Source of the DNA: an uncultured Collinsella sp.
Lineage (GTDB): Bacteria; Actinomycetota; Coriobacteriia; Coriobacteriales; Coriobacteriaceae
Direction: 5' to 3'
Assembly: GCA_900756725.1 (NCBI GenBank)
Contig: CAAELJ010000112.1
Location: 1-16,886, forward strand
DNA: 16,886 nucleotides
Shown: one piece after another, positions 6,710-15,800 of the stretch
Position numbering within the stretch: position 1 is the first letter of the stretch
Layout: each line of letters opens with the position of its first letter
Program-made: the position numbers and the translations under genes
Notes under the pieces: generated by a model
Told to the model about the DNA's origin: nothing
The model's database searches: none
The model's input: the letters and a program-made list of their open reading frames with translations, nothing else

Positions 6710-8695
6710 TTAGTTCTGCGAGAAGAACGGGAACTGTCGGGGATCCACCGGCGGATGCGGCATCGGACCTCCCTGGGGCCCACCCTGTGGTCCGCCCTGG
6801 CCGCCCATCATCTTGTCGATGGCGTCCTGAACCTCGCCCTCGAACTTTTTCATTCCCTCGTGCAAACGACGCTGACCGTCCTCAGAGCGCAGCTCTTCCA
6901 TCTGCTCAGGCGAAATACCCAACAGCTCGCCCAACAGGCCCATCATCTCGCCGCGCATGCGGTCACTCGTATCGTCGTCGGCAAAGCGGCGCACCTCGGC
7001 GCGTGCCAGCGAATCAACCGTCATGCGCTCCTTACCGTTGAGCCCCAGATCGGACCATGCAAGCATGTACGGCCAGGCGCGCTCGGCAAACGAACGGGCC
7101 GAGACGATCGGGGCCGTCGGTAGCATGCGACGAGCAGCCTCACCCTGGCGCACGAGCATCAGCAGCAGCGAGCAGGCCTCGGGCTTGGCGGCGGCCATCG
7201 GGATGTCGTCAAAGGGACGGTTGCGGTCCACGTGCGACTCGAGCGCACCATCGACCTCACCCGGCTCAAGCCCGCCAAGCAGCTGCGCCGCGCGATCGAG
7301 CATATCAACCGGGCCGGCGAGCGTCGAGAGTGCCTGCGCCAGCACGCGATCCATGCAATCCTCTACCGCGTTGAGCGTCACGAGCTCTTGGGGCACCACG
7401 GCCGAGGCACGGTTGCGCACGCGTGCCACAAACTCGAGCGTCGACAGATACACATCGCCAAAGGGCGCAAAGTCGCCCTGATAGCCGCCGGACAGCGCGG
7501 GCGCCGCCAATGCGTACTCAGTCTTGGAAAGCGGGCTCAACGCCATGGCGCCCAGCTCGAGCGCCGTATCCTCGAGCATCAGGCCCAGCGCGCGCGAACG
7601 CAGGCGTTCGGCATCGCCCGCCGACACGTCGCGATCGAGCACGCGCGCCGCATCCGGCGCATCGCGCTCGACGGTGCGAATGTGCAAGCGCTCGGCGATT
7701 GAGCGCACAGCAGAACAGCGGGCGGCCTCTGCCTCCTCCTGCGCCGGCGTAAAGATGCGATTGCGCCCCAGCACCAGGCCAATTACGTTACGCGGACCCA
7801 AGGCGTCGACGGCAAGCGCCGCCAACAGGGACGACGGCAGATCGCCCTCGAGCGCCACCACGGCACGCGAGGCGCCGCGGGCGCGGGCATTGTCGCGCAC
7901 GGCAAGCACCAGCGCCTGCCACAACCACTCCTCAGAGCGAAACTGGGGCAGCTCATGGTCCTCCAGGGCATCGAGCATCACGCCGCGCTGTATTTCCTGA
8001 ACCAGCAGGCTCTCCTCAAAACACGGCGCCTGGGCCACCACGCGGCCGCAATCGTCGAGCACAAACGACCCGCCGGTATACACCGACTCGTCATAGGCGC
8101 CGACCGGCGCCATGCAGGCAAACCACACGCTGCGCTTGGAGGCGATCTTGCGGTAGGCACCGCTGCGCACGGCGGCGACGGCGGCGGTCTCGCGGTCGGT
8201 CATGTCAAACGCATTGAACTGAAAATAGGCAATGAGGTCGACGCCGGTCGGCAGCATCTCGAGCTCGCGATCCAGGTCAAACACCACAGCGATGCGCACG
8301 CCGTCCACGTCAAACACCGGAGGCGCCCAACGCGCGTCGTTGCTCTCGCCACGCTGCAGGGCGATACTTGCGCGCGCAGGCACCACGCGACCGTCTTTGA
8401 GCATCATGTAGTCAAGCAGGGGCTGACCCTCAAACGAAACCGCAGAGGGTACGATGCAGATCATGTCGAGCTCTTGGATGCGCTCGGCAACGCCCGTCAG
8501 ACCCGTCAGCATATCGTGCTCAAAATCGGCAGCGCCCACCAGGCCACCGGGTATGGCGCCCATAAAGAGCGGAGCCGGAACGCACAGCACGCGCGCGCCG
8601 CGCTCATGAGCCAGGCGAGCCTGGTCCTCGATGCGGCGGCAAATGCCCTCAATATCACCCAGGCGCATATCGATCTGTGCAAGTGCGAGCTTCAT
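6710..8695 (-). CDS. NAD+ synthetase-like pseudoenzyme (degenerate nitrilase plus synthetase domains, novel C-terminus)
   Basis: A 661-residue protein laid out like glutamine-dependent NAD+ synthetase, but apparently inactive. Residues 1-240 resemble the nitrilase-type amidase domain: MKLALAQIDMRLGDI start, APVGAYDESVYTGGSF near 195-211. The catalytic Glu-Lys-Cys triad is not found: the PEL position is P40-A41-P42, no lysine occurs between 101 and 182, and no cysteine between 81 and 193, where FDLD (139-142) stands at the usual CED site. Residues 258-430 resemble the synthetase domain, keeping SKTE (390-393) and GDFAPFGDVY (407-416). However, the pyrophosphatase loop SGGxDS is replaced by EGDLPS (283-288). 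From about 435 on, similarity to the family is lost: a helical region ends in a Met/Gly/Pro tail with three GGPQ-like repeats (631-644) and FPFFSQN. The frame is intact and long, so this is not a decayed gene. A regulatory, binding or scaffold role is inference. ATG at 8695 has AAAGGG upstream. Confidence 0.8.
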   Translation of the reverse strand: MKLALAQIDMRLGDIEGICRRIEDQARLAHERGARVLCVPAPLFMGAIPGGLVGAADFEHDMLTGLTGVAERIQELDMICIVPSAVSFEGQPLLDYMMLKDGRVVPARASIALQRGESNDARWAPPVFDVDGVRIAVVFDLDRELEMLPTGVDLIAYFQFNAFDMTDRETAAVAAVRSGAYRKIASKRSVWFACMAPVGAYDESVYTGGSFVLDDCGRVVAQAPCFEESLLVQEIQRGVMLDALEDHELPQFRSEEWLWQALVLAVRDNARARGASRAVVALEGDLPSSLLAALAVDALGPRNVIGLVLGRNRIFTPAQEEAEAARCSAVRSIAERLHIRTVERDAPDAARVLDRDVSAGDAERLRSRALGLMLEDTALELGAMALSPLSKTEYALAAPALSGGYQGDFAPFGDVYLSTLEFVARVRNRASAVVPQELVTLNAVEDCMDRVLAQALSTLAGPVDMLDRAAQLLGGLEPGEVDGALESHVDRNRPFDDIPMAAAKPEACSLLLMLVRQGEAARRMLPTAPIVSARSFAERAWPYMLAWSDLGLNGKERMTVDSLARAEVRRFADDDTSDRMRGEMMGLLGELLGISPEQMEELRSEDGQRRLHEGMKKFEGEVQDAIDKMMGGQGGPQGGPQGGPMPHPPVDPRQFPFFSQN

Positions 8696-8733
8696 GGCCC
8701 AGCCCTTTCCGTCGTAAATCGTCGTTGCCGTAG

Positions 8734-8766
8734 TAAAAGCGCCGGCCGCATAATGCAGCCGGCGCT
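8734..8766 (-). terminator. Intrinsic terminator of the superoxide reductase gene
   Basis: A perfect 9-bp stem, with arms AGCGCCGGC (8738-8746) and GCCGGCGCT (8758-8766), is followed on the minus strand by TTTTACTAC. It lies about 50 nt after the superoxide reductase stop and isolates it from the NAD-synthetase-like gene. Confidence 0.85.
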
Positions 8767-8812
8767 CGCATGTGCATATGCTAGCTATGATACCCCGAGC
8801 GGGGGCGCGCTC

Positions 8813-9175
8813 CTAGAACGTCGCGGACCACAGCCCATGCAGGTTGCAGTAGGCATAGACGGTACCAGTCTTGGAGCCGCCAGCGAAAAACGTCGTGGGC
8901 TTCATGCCGGGCTCAAGGTAATGGACCTCCAGGCGGCCCTCGGCCTCAAGCGCGATCCACTCGATGTAGTGCTCGGGCAGCATGGGGTGCTCCGTCGAGC
9001 CCACACGTGCGCGAATGACGTGGCCGTCGCGCTCGATCTCGACAACAGGCACATGCTTCTCGTGCGCCGCATCCTCGGTTTTCGCCGTCAGCTCCGTGCA
9101 GCCGGCAGGGGTCGCAACGCCGTCGCCAATGGCAGCGATAAGCTTGCCATCGGAGTCCTTAAAGAATTTCGCCAT
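8813..9175 (-). CDS. Superoxide reductase (one-iron, neelaredoxin/class III desulfoferrodoxin type)
   Basis: This cytoplasmic enzyme reduces superoxide to hydrogen peroxide without making oxygen, an anaerobe's alternative to superoxide dismutase. At 120 residues it carries the complete His4-Cys iron site: H41 (EKHVP), H63 (EHPM), H69 (EHYIEW), C110 and H113 (CNLHG), with E39 and K40 at the substrate entrance. The N-terminal 37 residues correspond to the desulforedoxin domain of class I and III proteins, but only C26 remains, so the rubredoxin-like Fe(Cys)4 centre cannot form. The reading frame continues 47 codons upstream, but MAKFFKDSDGKL at 9175 is the natural start, with AAAGGAG 6 nt before it. 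It appears to be a single-gene unit, with a 150-nt gap before it and a strong terminator after it. Confidence 0.93.
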   Translation of the reverse strand: MAKFFKDSDGKLIAAIGDGVATPAGCTELTAKTEDAAHEKHVPVVEIERDGHVIRARVGSTEHPMLPEHYIEWIALEAEGRLEVHYLEPGMKPTTFFAGGSKTGTVYAYCNLHGLWSATF

Positions 9176-9181
9176 GATGTT

Positions 9182-9188
9182 CTCCTTT
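9182..9188 (-). promoter_or_regulatory. Ribosome binding site fixing the superoxide reductase start
   Basis: AAAGGAG on the minus strand, 6 nt before the ATG at 9175. The longer frame upstream has no comparable site. Confidence 0.75.
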
Positions 9189-9278
9189 GCTGATGTGCCA
9201 ATGTACTTGATCCTTCTTATGCCCAAAGAGCGCCGGGCCATCCATGGCATTGCAAATGAACACATAACGGGCGGGAAC

Positions 9279-9317
9279 GGTGGGGCGGCGCGTACTATCC
9301 GCCCTGGCGGCCCCACC
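9279..9317 (-). terminator. Strong hairpin after the SNF2 helicase gene; possible terminator without U-tract
   Basis: The arms GGTGGGGC (9279-9286) and GCCCCACC (9310-9317) pair perfectly and enclose a smaller GGCG/CGCC hairpin. It starts 9 nt after the helicase stop. No U-run follows on the minus strand, so it may be a 3'-end stabiliser or a factor-dependent stop. Confidence 0.35.
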
Positions 9318-9325
9318 CGAGCGGG

Positions 9326-12300
9326 TTAGCGCCCGTCGCCGCCGAGCAGCGCCAGAACATCCTCGCGCGTGAACAGCGCCGATGAGATGCCGTCGCCGCC
9401 GAGCACGCTGTTGACCAGATCGCGCTTGGACTCCTGCATCTGCATGATGCGTTCCTCGATCGTGTCCTTGGCAATGAGCTTGTACACGGTCACGGTGTGC
9501 TGTTGGCCAATGCGGTGGGCGCGGTCGGTCGCCTGGTCCTGCGCCGCCACGTTCCACCACGGGTCGTAGTGGATGACCACGTCGGCAGCCGTCAAATTAA
9601 GGCCCACGCCGCCCGCCTTGAGCGAAATCAAGAACACCGGCACCTCGCCCGCTTGGAACTGTGCAACCATCTTGGCACGGCTCTCCTTAGACGATGCGCC
9701 CGTGAGCTTAAGGAAGGCGATGTCCTCCTTGGCCAGGCGCTTGCCGATGATATCGAGCATGCCCGTAAACTGGCTGAACAGCAAGATGCGGTGACCGCCG
9801 TCGAGCGCTCCGTGGACGATTTCCATGCATGTATCGAGCTTGGCGCTCCCCGCCTTGTAATCCTCGTAGTGTAGGCGCGGGTCGCAACAGATCTGGCGCA
9901 GCTTGGTGAGCTCGGCGAGCACCTTGAGCTTGTCTTTCTTAAACTCCCCGGCCTCGCGGTGCTGGACTTGCTGGGCGATGCGGTCCTGGTTGGCCAGGTA
10001 GAGCTTGCGCTGCTCGCCAGCAAGCTGCGCCATCACCGTGTCTTCGATCTTCTCGGGCAGGTCGGCCACCACGTCTTCCTTGACGCGACGCAGCACAAAC
10101 GGCGACACGAGCGCCTGCAGACGAGCGGCGCTGTCGCCCTCGGCATGCTCGACGGGACTTTCAAAGCGCTTGGCAAATGAGTCGCGCGTGCCCAGAAGGC
10201 CCGGCATCAAAAAGTCGAAGATGCTCCAGAGCTCGGACAGACGGTTTTCGATGGGCGTGCCCGTCAAGGCAAAGCGCACGCCGGCCGGCAGGCGCTTGGC
10301 AGCGCGGGCCACCTGGGTGAGCGGGTTTTTAATGTACTGGGCCTCGTCGAGCACCACACGGGCAAAGTCCTGCTCGACGTATTCGTCGATGTCGCGGCGC
10401 ATGAGGTCATACGACGTCACGACCACGTTATGCTCGGCGGCACCGGCAATTTGCACGCGACGCTGGGCCTTGGCGCCCACGATGGCGCACACATCAAGCG
10501 AGGGGGCAAAGCGCTCCAACTCGGCAGCCCAGTTGTACACGAGCGACGCGGGGCATACCACGAGCGTGGGCTTGGTATCCCCCGCTTCCACGCGCGCCAG
10601 AATGTGCGCGATCATCTGCAGCGTTTTGCCCAGGCCCATATCGTCGGCCAAGATGCCGCCAAGGCCCAGGTGCTCAAGCGAGCCGAGCCACTGGTAGCCG
10701 TCAATCTGGTAGCCACGCAGCGTGGCCTTGAGCGAGGCGGGTACCGTAAAGTCCATCTTGCCGAGCGTGTCCAGGCGCTCGACGGTGCGGCGGAACGCCG
10801 CGTCACGATCGGCCTCGAGCGCCGGCGTGCGCGCGAGCATGCTGTCGACAAAAAGGGTGCTCGACGCGGGAAGCGACACGCCGTCGAGCAGGTCGACGGC
10901 ATCGACACCCAGGTCCTCGGCAAGACCAAACGCGGCGCGGGCACCCTCGTCCAGGCGCACGATGTCGCCGGATGTAAGGCGCGCAAACGTCTGGTGGCGC
11001 TTATACGAATCGAGATAGATGGCAAGATCTGCCGCCGAAAGACCGCTCGTGCCCAGTTCGACATCGAGCAGGTTGCTCTTGACGGTCGCACGCACCGAAA
11101 GCTTGGGCGCAGGACGGACCGAGATCTGGCGCAGACGGTCGCTGAGCATGACCTCGCCCAGCTCGGACAGGGCAGACAGGCCCTCGGTCAGCAAGTGGAA
11201 CAGGCGGGCGTCATCGCGTTCCTCAAACGCCAGGCCACCCTCGTAGAAATCGAAGTACAGGGCAGCCGTGTCCATAACGCGAAACTCCGCCACCGTATCG
11301 CGGGGCGGAACGCCGGGGCGTTGTTCTTCGAAGGGACTGCCCGGAGCACCAAGACTAAAGAGATCTGCCGACCAATCGCCGTAGGTCACCGTAATCTTGC
11401 AGGTCACAAGACCATCATCGACGCCGATCGCCATGGCAAAGCTCGGCTCGGGCGCCACGGCGTCGAGCGCGGCGGGAGCGGTCAGGTCGGTGTAGTCGCG
11501 CAAGATAGGCAGCGCCATGCGGCAGAACTCGCCCACCTGGTCGGCGGCGATATGGACCGGCGTGCGGCAGGGCAACAAGTGCGATAGGAACGGCGCCGCA
11601 TGTTGGGCAAACGCCGTGTCGGTACGGCGCGCGCGGCGCGTATCGACCAGATAGGCTGCATCGCCCGCGACAAAGCAGTACGTATCGGCCGGCAGGCGCA
11701 AGTCGTAGCTGCCTCCCGCCGCCGGTGCAATCTTGGCGGCAAGGAGCGGCGGGCGCTTGGCCTGGACTTCGCCCTCCCCCTGCGGCGACGGCTCGACCGC
11801 CACCTCGTAGGCGCGATGCGTCGTCGTCCCCCGCGACCAAGCAGGCTCAAAGGACATAGTCCTGCCACGCAGCAGGTCCAGTACGGACACGACAGAATAC
11901 TCGGATACCGGCAACTGACGCTCGGCGACAAAGCCGCTGCGGGCAAAGTCGTACGATGCCGAGCGCGAGCTCGTGATGTCGTAAAGATAGGCAACCGTCG
12001 TCACAACAAGGTCGAGCAGTTGCACCGAAACCTCATCAAAGGCCTCGGGCACATGGACAAACGTAAGCTTCTTGCCAAAGGAGAACGTACCGCCGCGCAC
12101 ATAGGCATCGGCCATGCCGTCGATATCCTTAACCACGTAGGACACCGAACCGCAGCGAATGCGAAACTCGAGCGCCCAGTTAAAGCGGTCGGCGAACAGC
12201 GGATTGTAGTACGGCACCAGCGAGGGCTCCAGCACCGCTTTGGGCGCATCGGGGTCAATGGTGCCGGCGAGCTTGCGACGCATGGCCGCGAGCTCGTCCA

Positions 12301-12799
12301 TGCGCGCGTCCGAAAGATCGGAAAGCGCCGCCACAAGGCTCGGGCTCGTGGGGACGGGTGCCGGGAAGGGATAATTGGGGTTGACCGCAGATGCGGTGGG
12401 CGCGGGGTGTGTGGACTGTTTGGCTTGTGCGGGCGGTGCCGTAAACGTGCGGACCGGCGTACGCAGGCCCTCGACGGGCTCGGCGCCACTGGCATCCAGA
12501 TACGCCAGTGCCGTGGCGATAGCGTGCTTGCACATGCCGGAATAGCGGAAGGCGGCGGGGCAATCGCAGTCGTAGTCGACAACCTCGTGCTCGTCCATGT
12601 CGAGCGCCACGTGCGTCTTGTACAGGTCGCCGCGCGAGCCGCGCACCGTGCCCTCAATAGTCACATTTTTGGAGAAGCGCGAGCCGGAGTCCTCAAACGA
12701 CAGCACGGCGCCGTTGAGCATGAGCGAACGCCCCTTCATAAAGGTACTGCCGAGCGCCGCCTCCTTGCGAAGCGCCTGCACAAACGTCCCCTGCGTCAT
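9326..12799 (-). CDS. SWIM-finger SNF2-family helicase/ATPase
   Basis: A 1157-residue DNA-dependent ATPase of the SNF2/Rad54 type, expected to translocate on duplex DNA and remodel or strip bound protein. A SWIM zinc finger lies near the N-terminus (C78-x-C80, C90-x-H92). A long bacterial SNF2-associated region covers about 120-680. The ATPase core has motif I DMGLGKT with K725, motif II DEAQ at 818-821 and LTGTPIENRLSELW as motif III. The helicase C lobe has LLFSQFTGMLD, KAGGVGLNLTAAD and QATDRAHRIGQ (around 1090-1099). The combination matches bacterial SNF2 proteins of the HelZ/YwqA kind; their physiological role is poorly defined. Start is ATG at 12799, with GGAGG 5 nt before it; the frame runs 10 codons further upstream without a comparable site. 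It lies 38 nt after dnaE on the same strand, so co-transcription is likely and a replication or repair role is inferred. Confidence 0.93.
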   Translation of the reverse strand: MTQGTFVQALRKEAALGSTFMKGRSLMLNGAVLSFEDSGSRFSKNVTIEGTVRGSRGDLYKTHVALDMDEHEVVDYDCDCPAAFRYSGMCKHAIATALAYLDASGAEPVEGLRTPVRTFTAPPAQAKQSTHPAPTASAVNPNYPFPAPVPTSPSLVAALSDLSDARMDELAAMRRKLAGTIDPDAPKAVLEPSLVPYYNPLFADRFNWALEFRIRCGSVSYVVKDIDGMADAYVRGGTFSFGKKLTFVHVPEAFDEVSVQLLDLVVTTVAYLYDITSSRSASYDFARSGFVAERQLPVSEYSVVSVLDLLRGRTMSFEPAWSRGTTTHRAYEVAVEPSPQGEGEVQAKRPPLLAAKIAPAAGGSYDLRLPADTYCFVAGDAAYLVDTRRARRTDTAFAQHAAPFLSHLLPCRTPVHIAADQVGEFCRMALPILRDYTDLTAPAALDAVAPEPSFAMAIGVDDGLVTCKITVTYGDWSADLFSLGAPGSPFEEQRPGVPPRDTVAEFRVMDTAALYFDFYEGGLAFEERDDARLFHLLTEGLSALSELGEVMLSDRLRQISVRPAPKLSVRATVKSNLLDVELGTSGLSAADLAIYLDSYKRHQTFARLTSGDIVRLDEGARAAFGLAEDLGVDAVDLLDGVSLPASSTLFVDSMLARTPALEADRDAAFRRTVERLDTLGKMDFTVPASLKATLRGYQIDGYQWLGSLEHLGLGGILADDMGLGKTLQMIAHILARVEAGDTKPTLVVCPASLVYNWAAELERFAPSLDVCAIVGAKAQRRVQIAGAAEHNVVVTSYDLMRRDIDEYVEQDFARVVLDEAQYIKNPLTQVARAAKRLPAGVRFALTGTPIENRLSELWSIFDFLMPGLLGTRDSFAKRFESPVEHAEGDSAARLQALVSPFVLRRVKEDVVADLPEKIEDTVMAQLAGEQRKLYLANQDRIAQQVQHREAGEFKKDKLKVLAELTKLRQICCDPRLHYEDYKAGSAKLDTCMEIVHGALDGGHRILLFSQFTGMLDIIGKRLAKEDIAFLKLTGASSKESRAKMVAQFQAGEVPVFLISLKAGGVGLNLTAADVVIHYDPWWNVAAQDQATDRAHRIGQQHTVTVYKLIAKDTIEERIMQMQESKRDLVNSVLGGDGISSALFTREDVLALLGGDGR

Positions 12800-12804
12800 C
12801 ACTT

Positions 12805-12809
12805 CCTCC
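12805..12809 (-). promoter_or_regulatory. Ribosome binding site fixing the SNF2 helicase start
   Basis: GGAGG on the minus strand, 5 nt before the ATG at 12799, inside the short dnaE-helicase gap. Confidence 0.7.
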
Positions 12810-12837
12810 AATCTCGCGCAGACCAGCAAGGTCGCCC

Positions 12838-15800
12838 TTAGATCACCGTCACGCGGCCTTGGTTACCCACGATGGCCTTGGCCTCGGCCAGCAGCGGAAT
12901 CGAACGCGCGTTGACCTTGGCAGGTACCTCGGCACGCAGCACGCGCCCGTCCACCTGCTCGATAAAGATCTCCACGCGGTCGCCGCCCGGGTTAGCGGTG
13001 AGCACCGTGGCCAGGCGCGCCATATTGCCCTGGCTAAAGCGGCTGTTAGGCACCATGACCTCAAACACCTTGGGCTTGTTGTTCTCCTCGTTGAGCTCGA
13101 GCGGCACGATCTCCTGCGCGATGATCTGGTCGCCGCGGTCCGAGCGCTCGAGCTTGCCCTTAATGCGCACAAAGGCATCGGACAGCTGCGCGCCGGTCTC
13201 GGGATCGACCTCGCCGTACAGGTACCCCTCGGCCTCTTTATAGGTCTTGGGGAACACGACGACGGTGGCCTCGCCTTCCATGTCCTCGAGCTGCACGATG
13301 CCCATGGGGTCGCCGTTTTTGGTCACGCGCTTGGACACGCTCGAGACCATACCGGCCCACCACAGTGCCTTGCCCTCGGGAATCTCCTGGTTGATGGTGC
13401 CGCCCGTGGGGTTTTGCACTTCGTAGCCGGTGTCAATCTGCGAGAACGAGAAGTCGCGCGCTTTGCTAAGTGCATACTCAAACGGGCGCAGCGGGTGGTC
13501 CGAGACATAGATGCCCAGAACCTCCTTCTCCTGGCTCAGCTTAAGGTGGCGGTCCCATTCCTGGCCATCCGGATCGGGCACGCTCACCTCAAAGCCCGAG
13601 CCCTCAACGTCGCCAAACATATCGAAGAACGACGTCTGGCCGCTCGCGCGATCCTTCTGGCGCTTTACCGCGGCATCGATGATGTTCTCGGGGTTGTTCT
13701 TGTCCACAAAGTGCATCATCTGGCGACGCGGATACCCCGTGGAGTCGAAGGCGCCTGCCTTGATGAGCGATTCGATCACGCGGCGGTTGGCCTGGCTCGA
13801 GTCCACGCGCTCGACAAAATCGTGCAGCGTCTTAAACGGACCGCCCGCCTCGCGCTCGGCGATAATCGCCTGCGCCACGCCGGTGCCCACGCCGCGGATG
13901 CCGGCCAGACCAAAGCGCACGCCCTCCTTGGTAGCCGTGAACTCGGTACCGGACTCATTGACATCTGGCGAAAGCACGGGGATGCCGTCGTGACGGCACG
14001 CCGAGACGTAATGAACGATCTTGTCGGTCTTGCCCGTGTAGGACGTCAGAACGGCCGCCATGTACTCGTGCGGATAGTGCGCCTTGAGCCACGCCGTCTG
14101 CATAACCAGGATGGCGTAGCCGGCGGAGTGCGACTTGTTAAAGGCGTAAGATGCGAACTCGAGAACATCGTCCCAAATCTTCTGGGCGACCTCGCGCGTG
14201 TAGTTGTTCTTGATAGCGCCGTTCATCCAGTGGTCGTAGGTGGTCTCGTCCGAGCCATCCTCCCAGTGCAGCACCGTCGACGTGAGCAGCTTGATCTTTT
14301 TCTTAGCCACGGGTTTACGGATACGCGAGTCCGATTCGCCCTTGGAGAAGCCGCACATCTCGACGGAGATGAGCATAACCTGCTCCTGGTAGACCATGGT
14401 GCCGTAGGTTTCGCCCAGGATGTCGTCCAGGCGGTCGTCGTAGGAAACCGCCGGTTCCTTGCCGTTCATACGGTTGATGTAGGACGAGACCATGCCGGCG
14501 CCCAGCGGGCCCGGGCGGTACAGAGCGATCAATGCCACGACGTGCTTGTACTCGGTGGGCTTCATGTTCTTGATCGTGGCCGTCATGCCGGCGGACTCGA
14601 CCTGAAAGACGCCGGCGGTGTGGCCGGAACCCATGAGCTTAAAGATCTCGGGGTCGTCAAAGGGAATCTCTTCCTCTTTGATGTCGATGCCGAAGTTCTT
14701 TTTGATGTTTGCCTTGGCCTTGGAGATAACAGTCAGCGTGCGCAGGCCCAAGAAGTCCATCTTGAGCAGGCCCATGTCGGCAACGGTATGGCCCTCGTAC
14801 TGGGTAATCTCGACGCCGCCCTTGGTGTCGAGCTTGGTGGGCACGTGCTCGTTGACGGGGTCGCGGCAGATCAGAACGGCGCACGCGTGCACGCCCTCGC
14901 CACGGGTGAGGCCCTCGATTGAGAGCGCCGTGTCGATGATGCGGCGGGCGTCGTCGTCCTTTTTATATGCCTCGGCAAAATCGGGGTTAAACAGGTCCTC
15001 TTTGCCGGGTTGCTTTTCGAGCACCTGCTTGAGCTTGACCTTGGGGTCGCTCGAGACCATCTTGGACAGACGCTGGCCCATGTAGACCGGGTAGTCCAGG
15101 ACGCGAGCGGCGTCGTTGATGGCCTGCTTGGCCTTAATGGTCGAGTAGGTGATGACGTGGGTGACCTTCTCGGGGCCGTAGAGCTGGCGAACGTGCTCCA
15201 CGACCTCGAGGCGCCGCTCATCGTCGAAGTCCATATCGATATCGGGCATCTCGGTACGCTGCGGGGACAGGAACCTCTCGAACATCAGGCCGTTCTCGAG
15301 CGGATCGAACGCGGTGATGTTCATGGCGTAGGCGACGATAGCGCCGGCAGCCGAGCCACGGCCGGGGCCGACGCCGATGCCGTTGTCCTTGGCCCATTGC
15401 ACGTACTCGGCAACAATCAAAAAGTAGGCGGCAAAGCCCTTGTCGCAGATGACTTTGTATTCGTACTCAAAGCGCTCTTTGATGTTGACGCCACCGATCT
15501 CGCGCGTGGCCCAGTCGTCACCGTAGTGCTGGCGCAGGCCCTTCTCGCACTCGCGGCGAAACTGACTCTCGTGCGTCTCGCCGGGGTCGAGCAACGGGAA
15601 GCGCGGCAGGATGATGGAGTCCCAGTCCAGCTCGACGTAGCACTTGTCGGCGATCTCGAGCGTGTTGTCGCAGGCCTCGGGGCAATACGGGAACATCGCC
15701 CGCATCTCCTCCTCGGTCTTCATGTAAAACTCCGAGCCAGTCATGCGCATGCGGTTGGGGTCGTCGACCTTGGCGTTCATGCCGATGCACATGATGACGT

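Noticed and set aside
6661..6712. Terminator after the NAD-synthetase-like gene
   Set aside because: Only a 5-bp TGGGA/TCCCA hairpin without a U-run is present, too weak to call.
6710..8695. Degraded pseudogene as the explanation for the missing NAD synthetase residues
   Set aside because: The frame is uninterrupted over 661 codons with normal start and ribosome site, and conserved blocks remain in order. A retained, diverged protein fits better than decay.
7955..9193. Plus-strand open frame of 412 codons opposite the NAD-synthetase-like and superoxide reductase genes
   Set aside because: It spans two real genes and a terminator on the other strand, with no ribosome site or recognisable motif.
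10430..12841. Long plus-strand frames opposite the SNF2 helicase
   Set aside because: The helicase motifs on the minus strand are complete. The plus-strand products are Arg/Gly/His-rich shadows.
12859..14922. Plus-strand open frame of 687 codons opposite dnaE
   Set aside because: It lies entirely antisense to unmistakable dnaE coding sequence. Its translation is His/Leu/Val/Gly/Asp-rich with no domain, which is the usual mirror of GC-rich codons.
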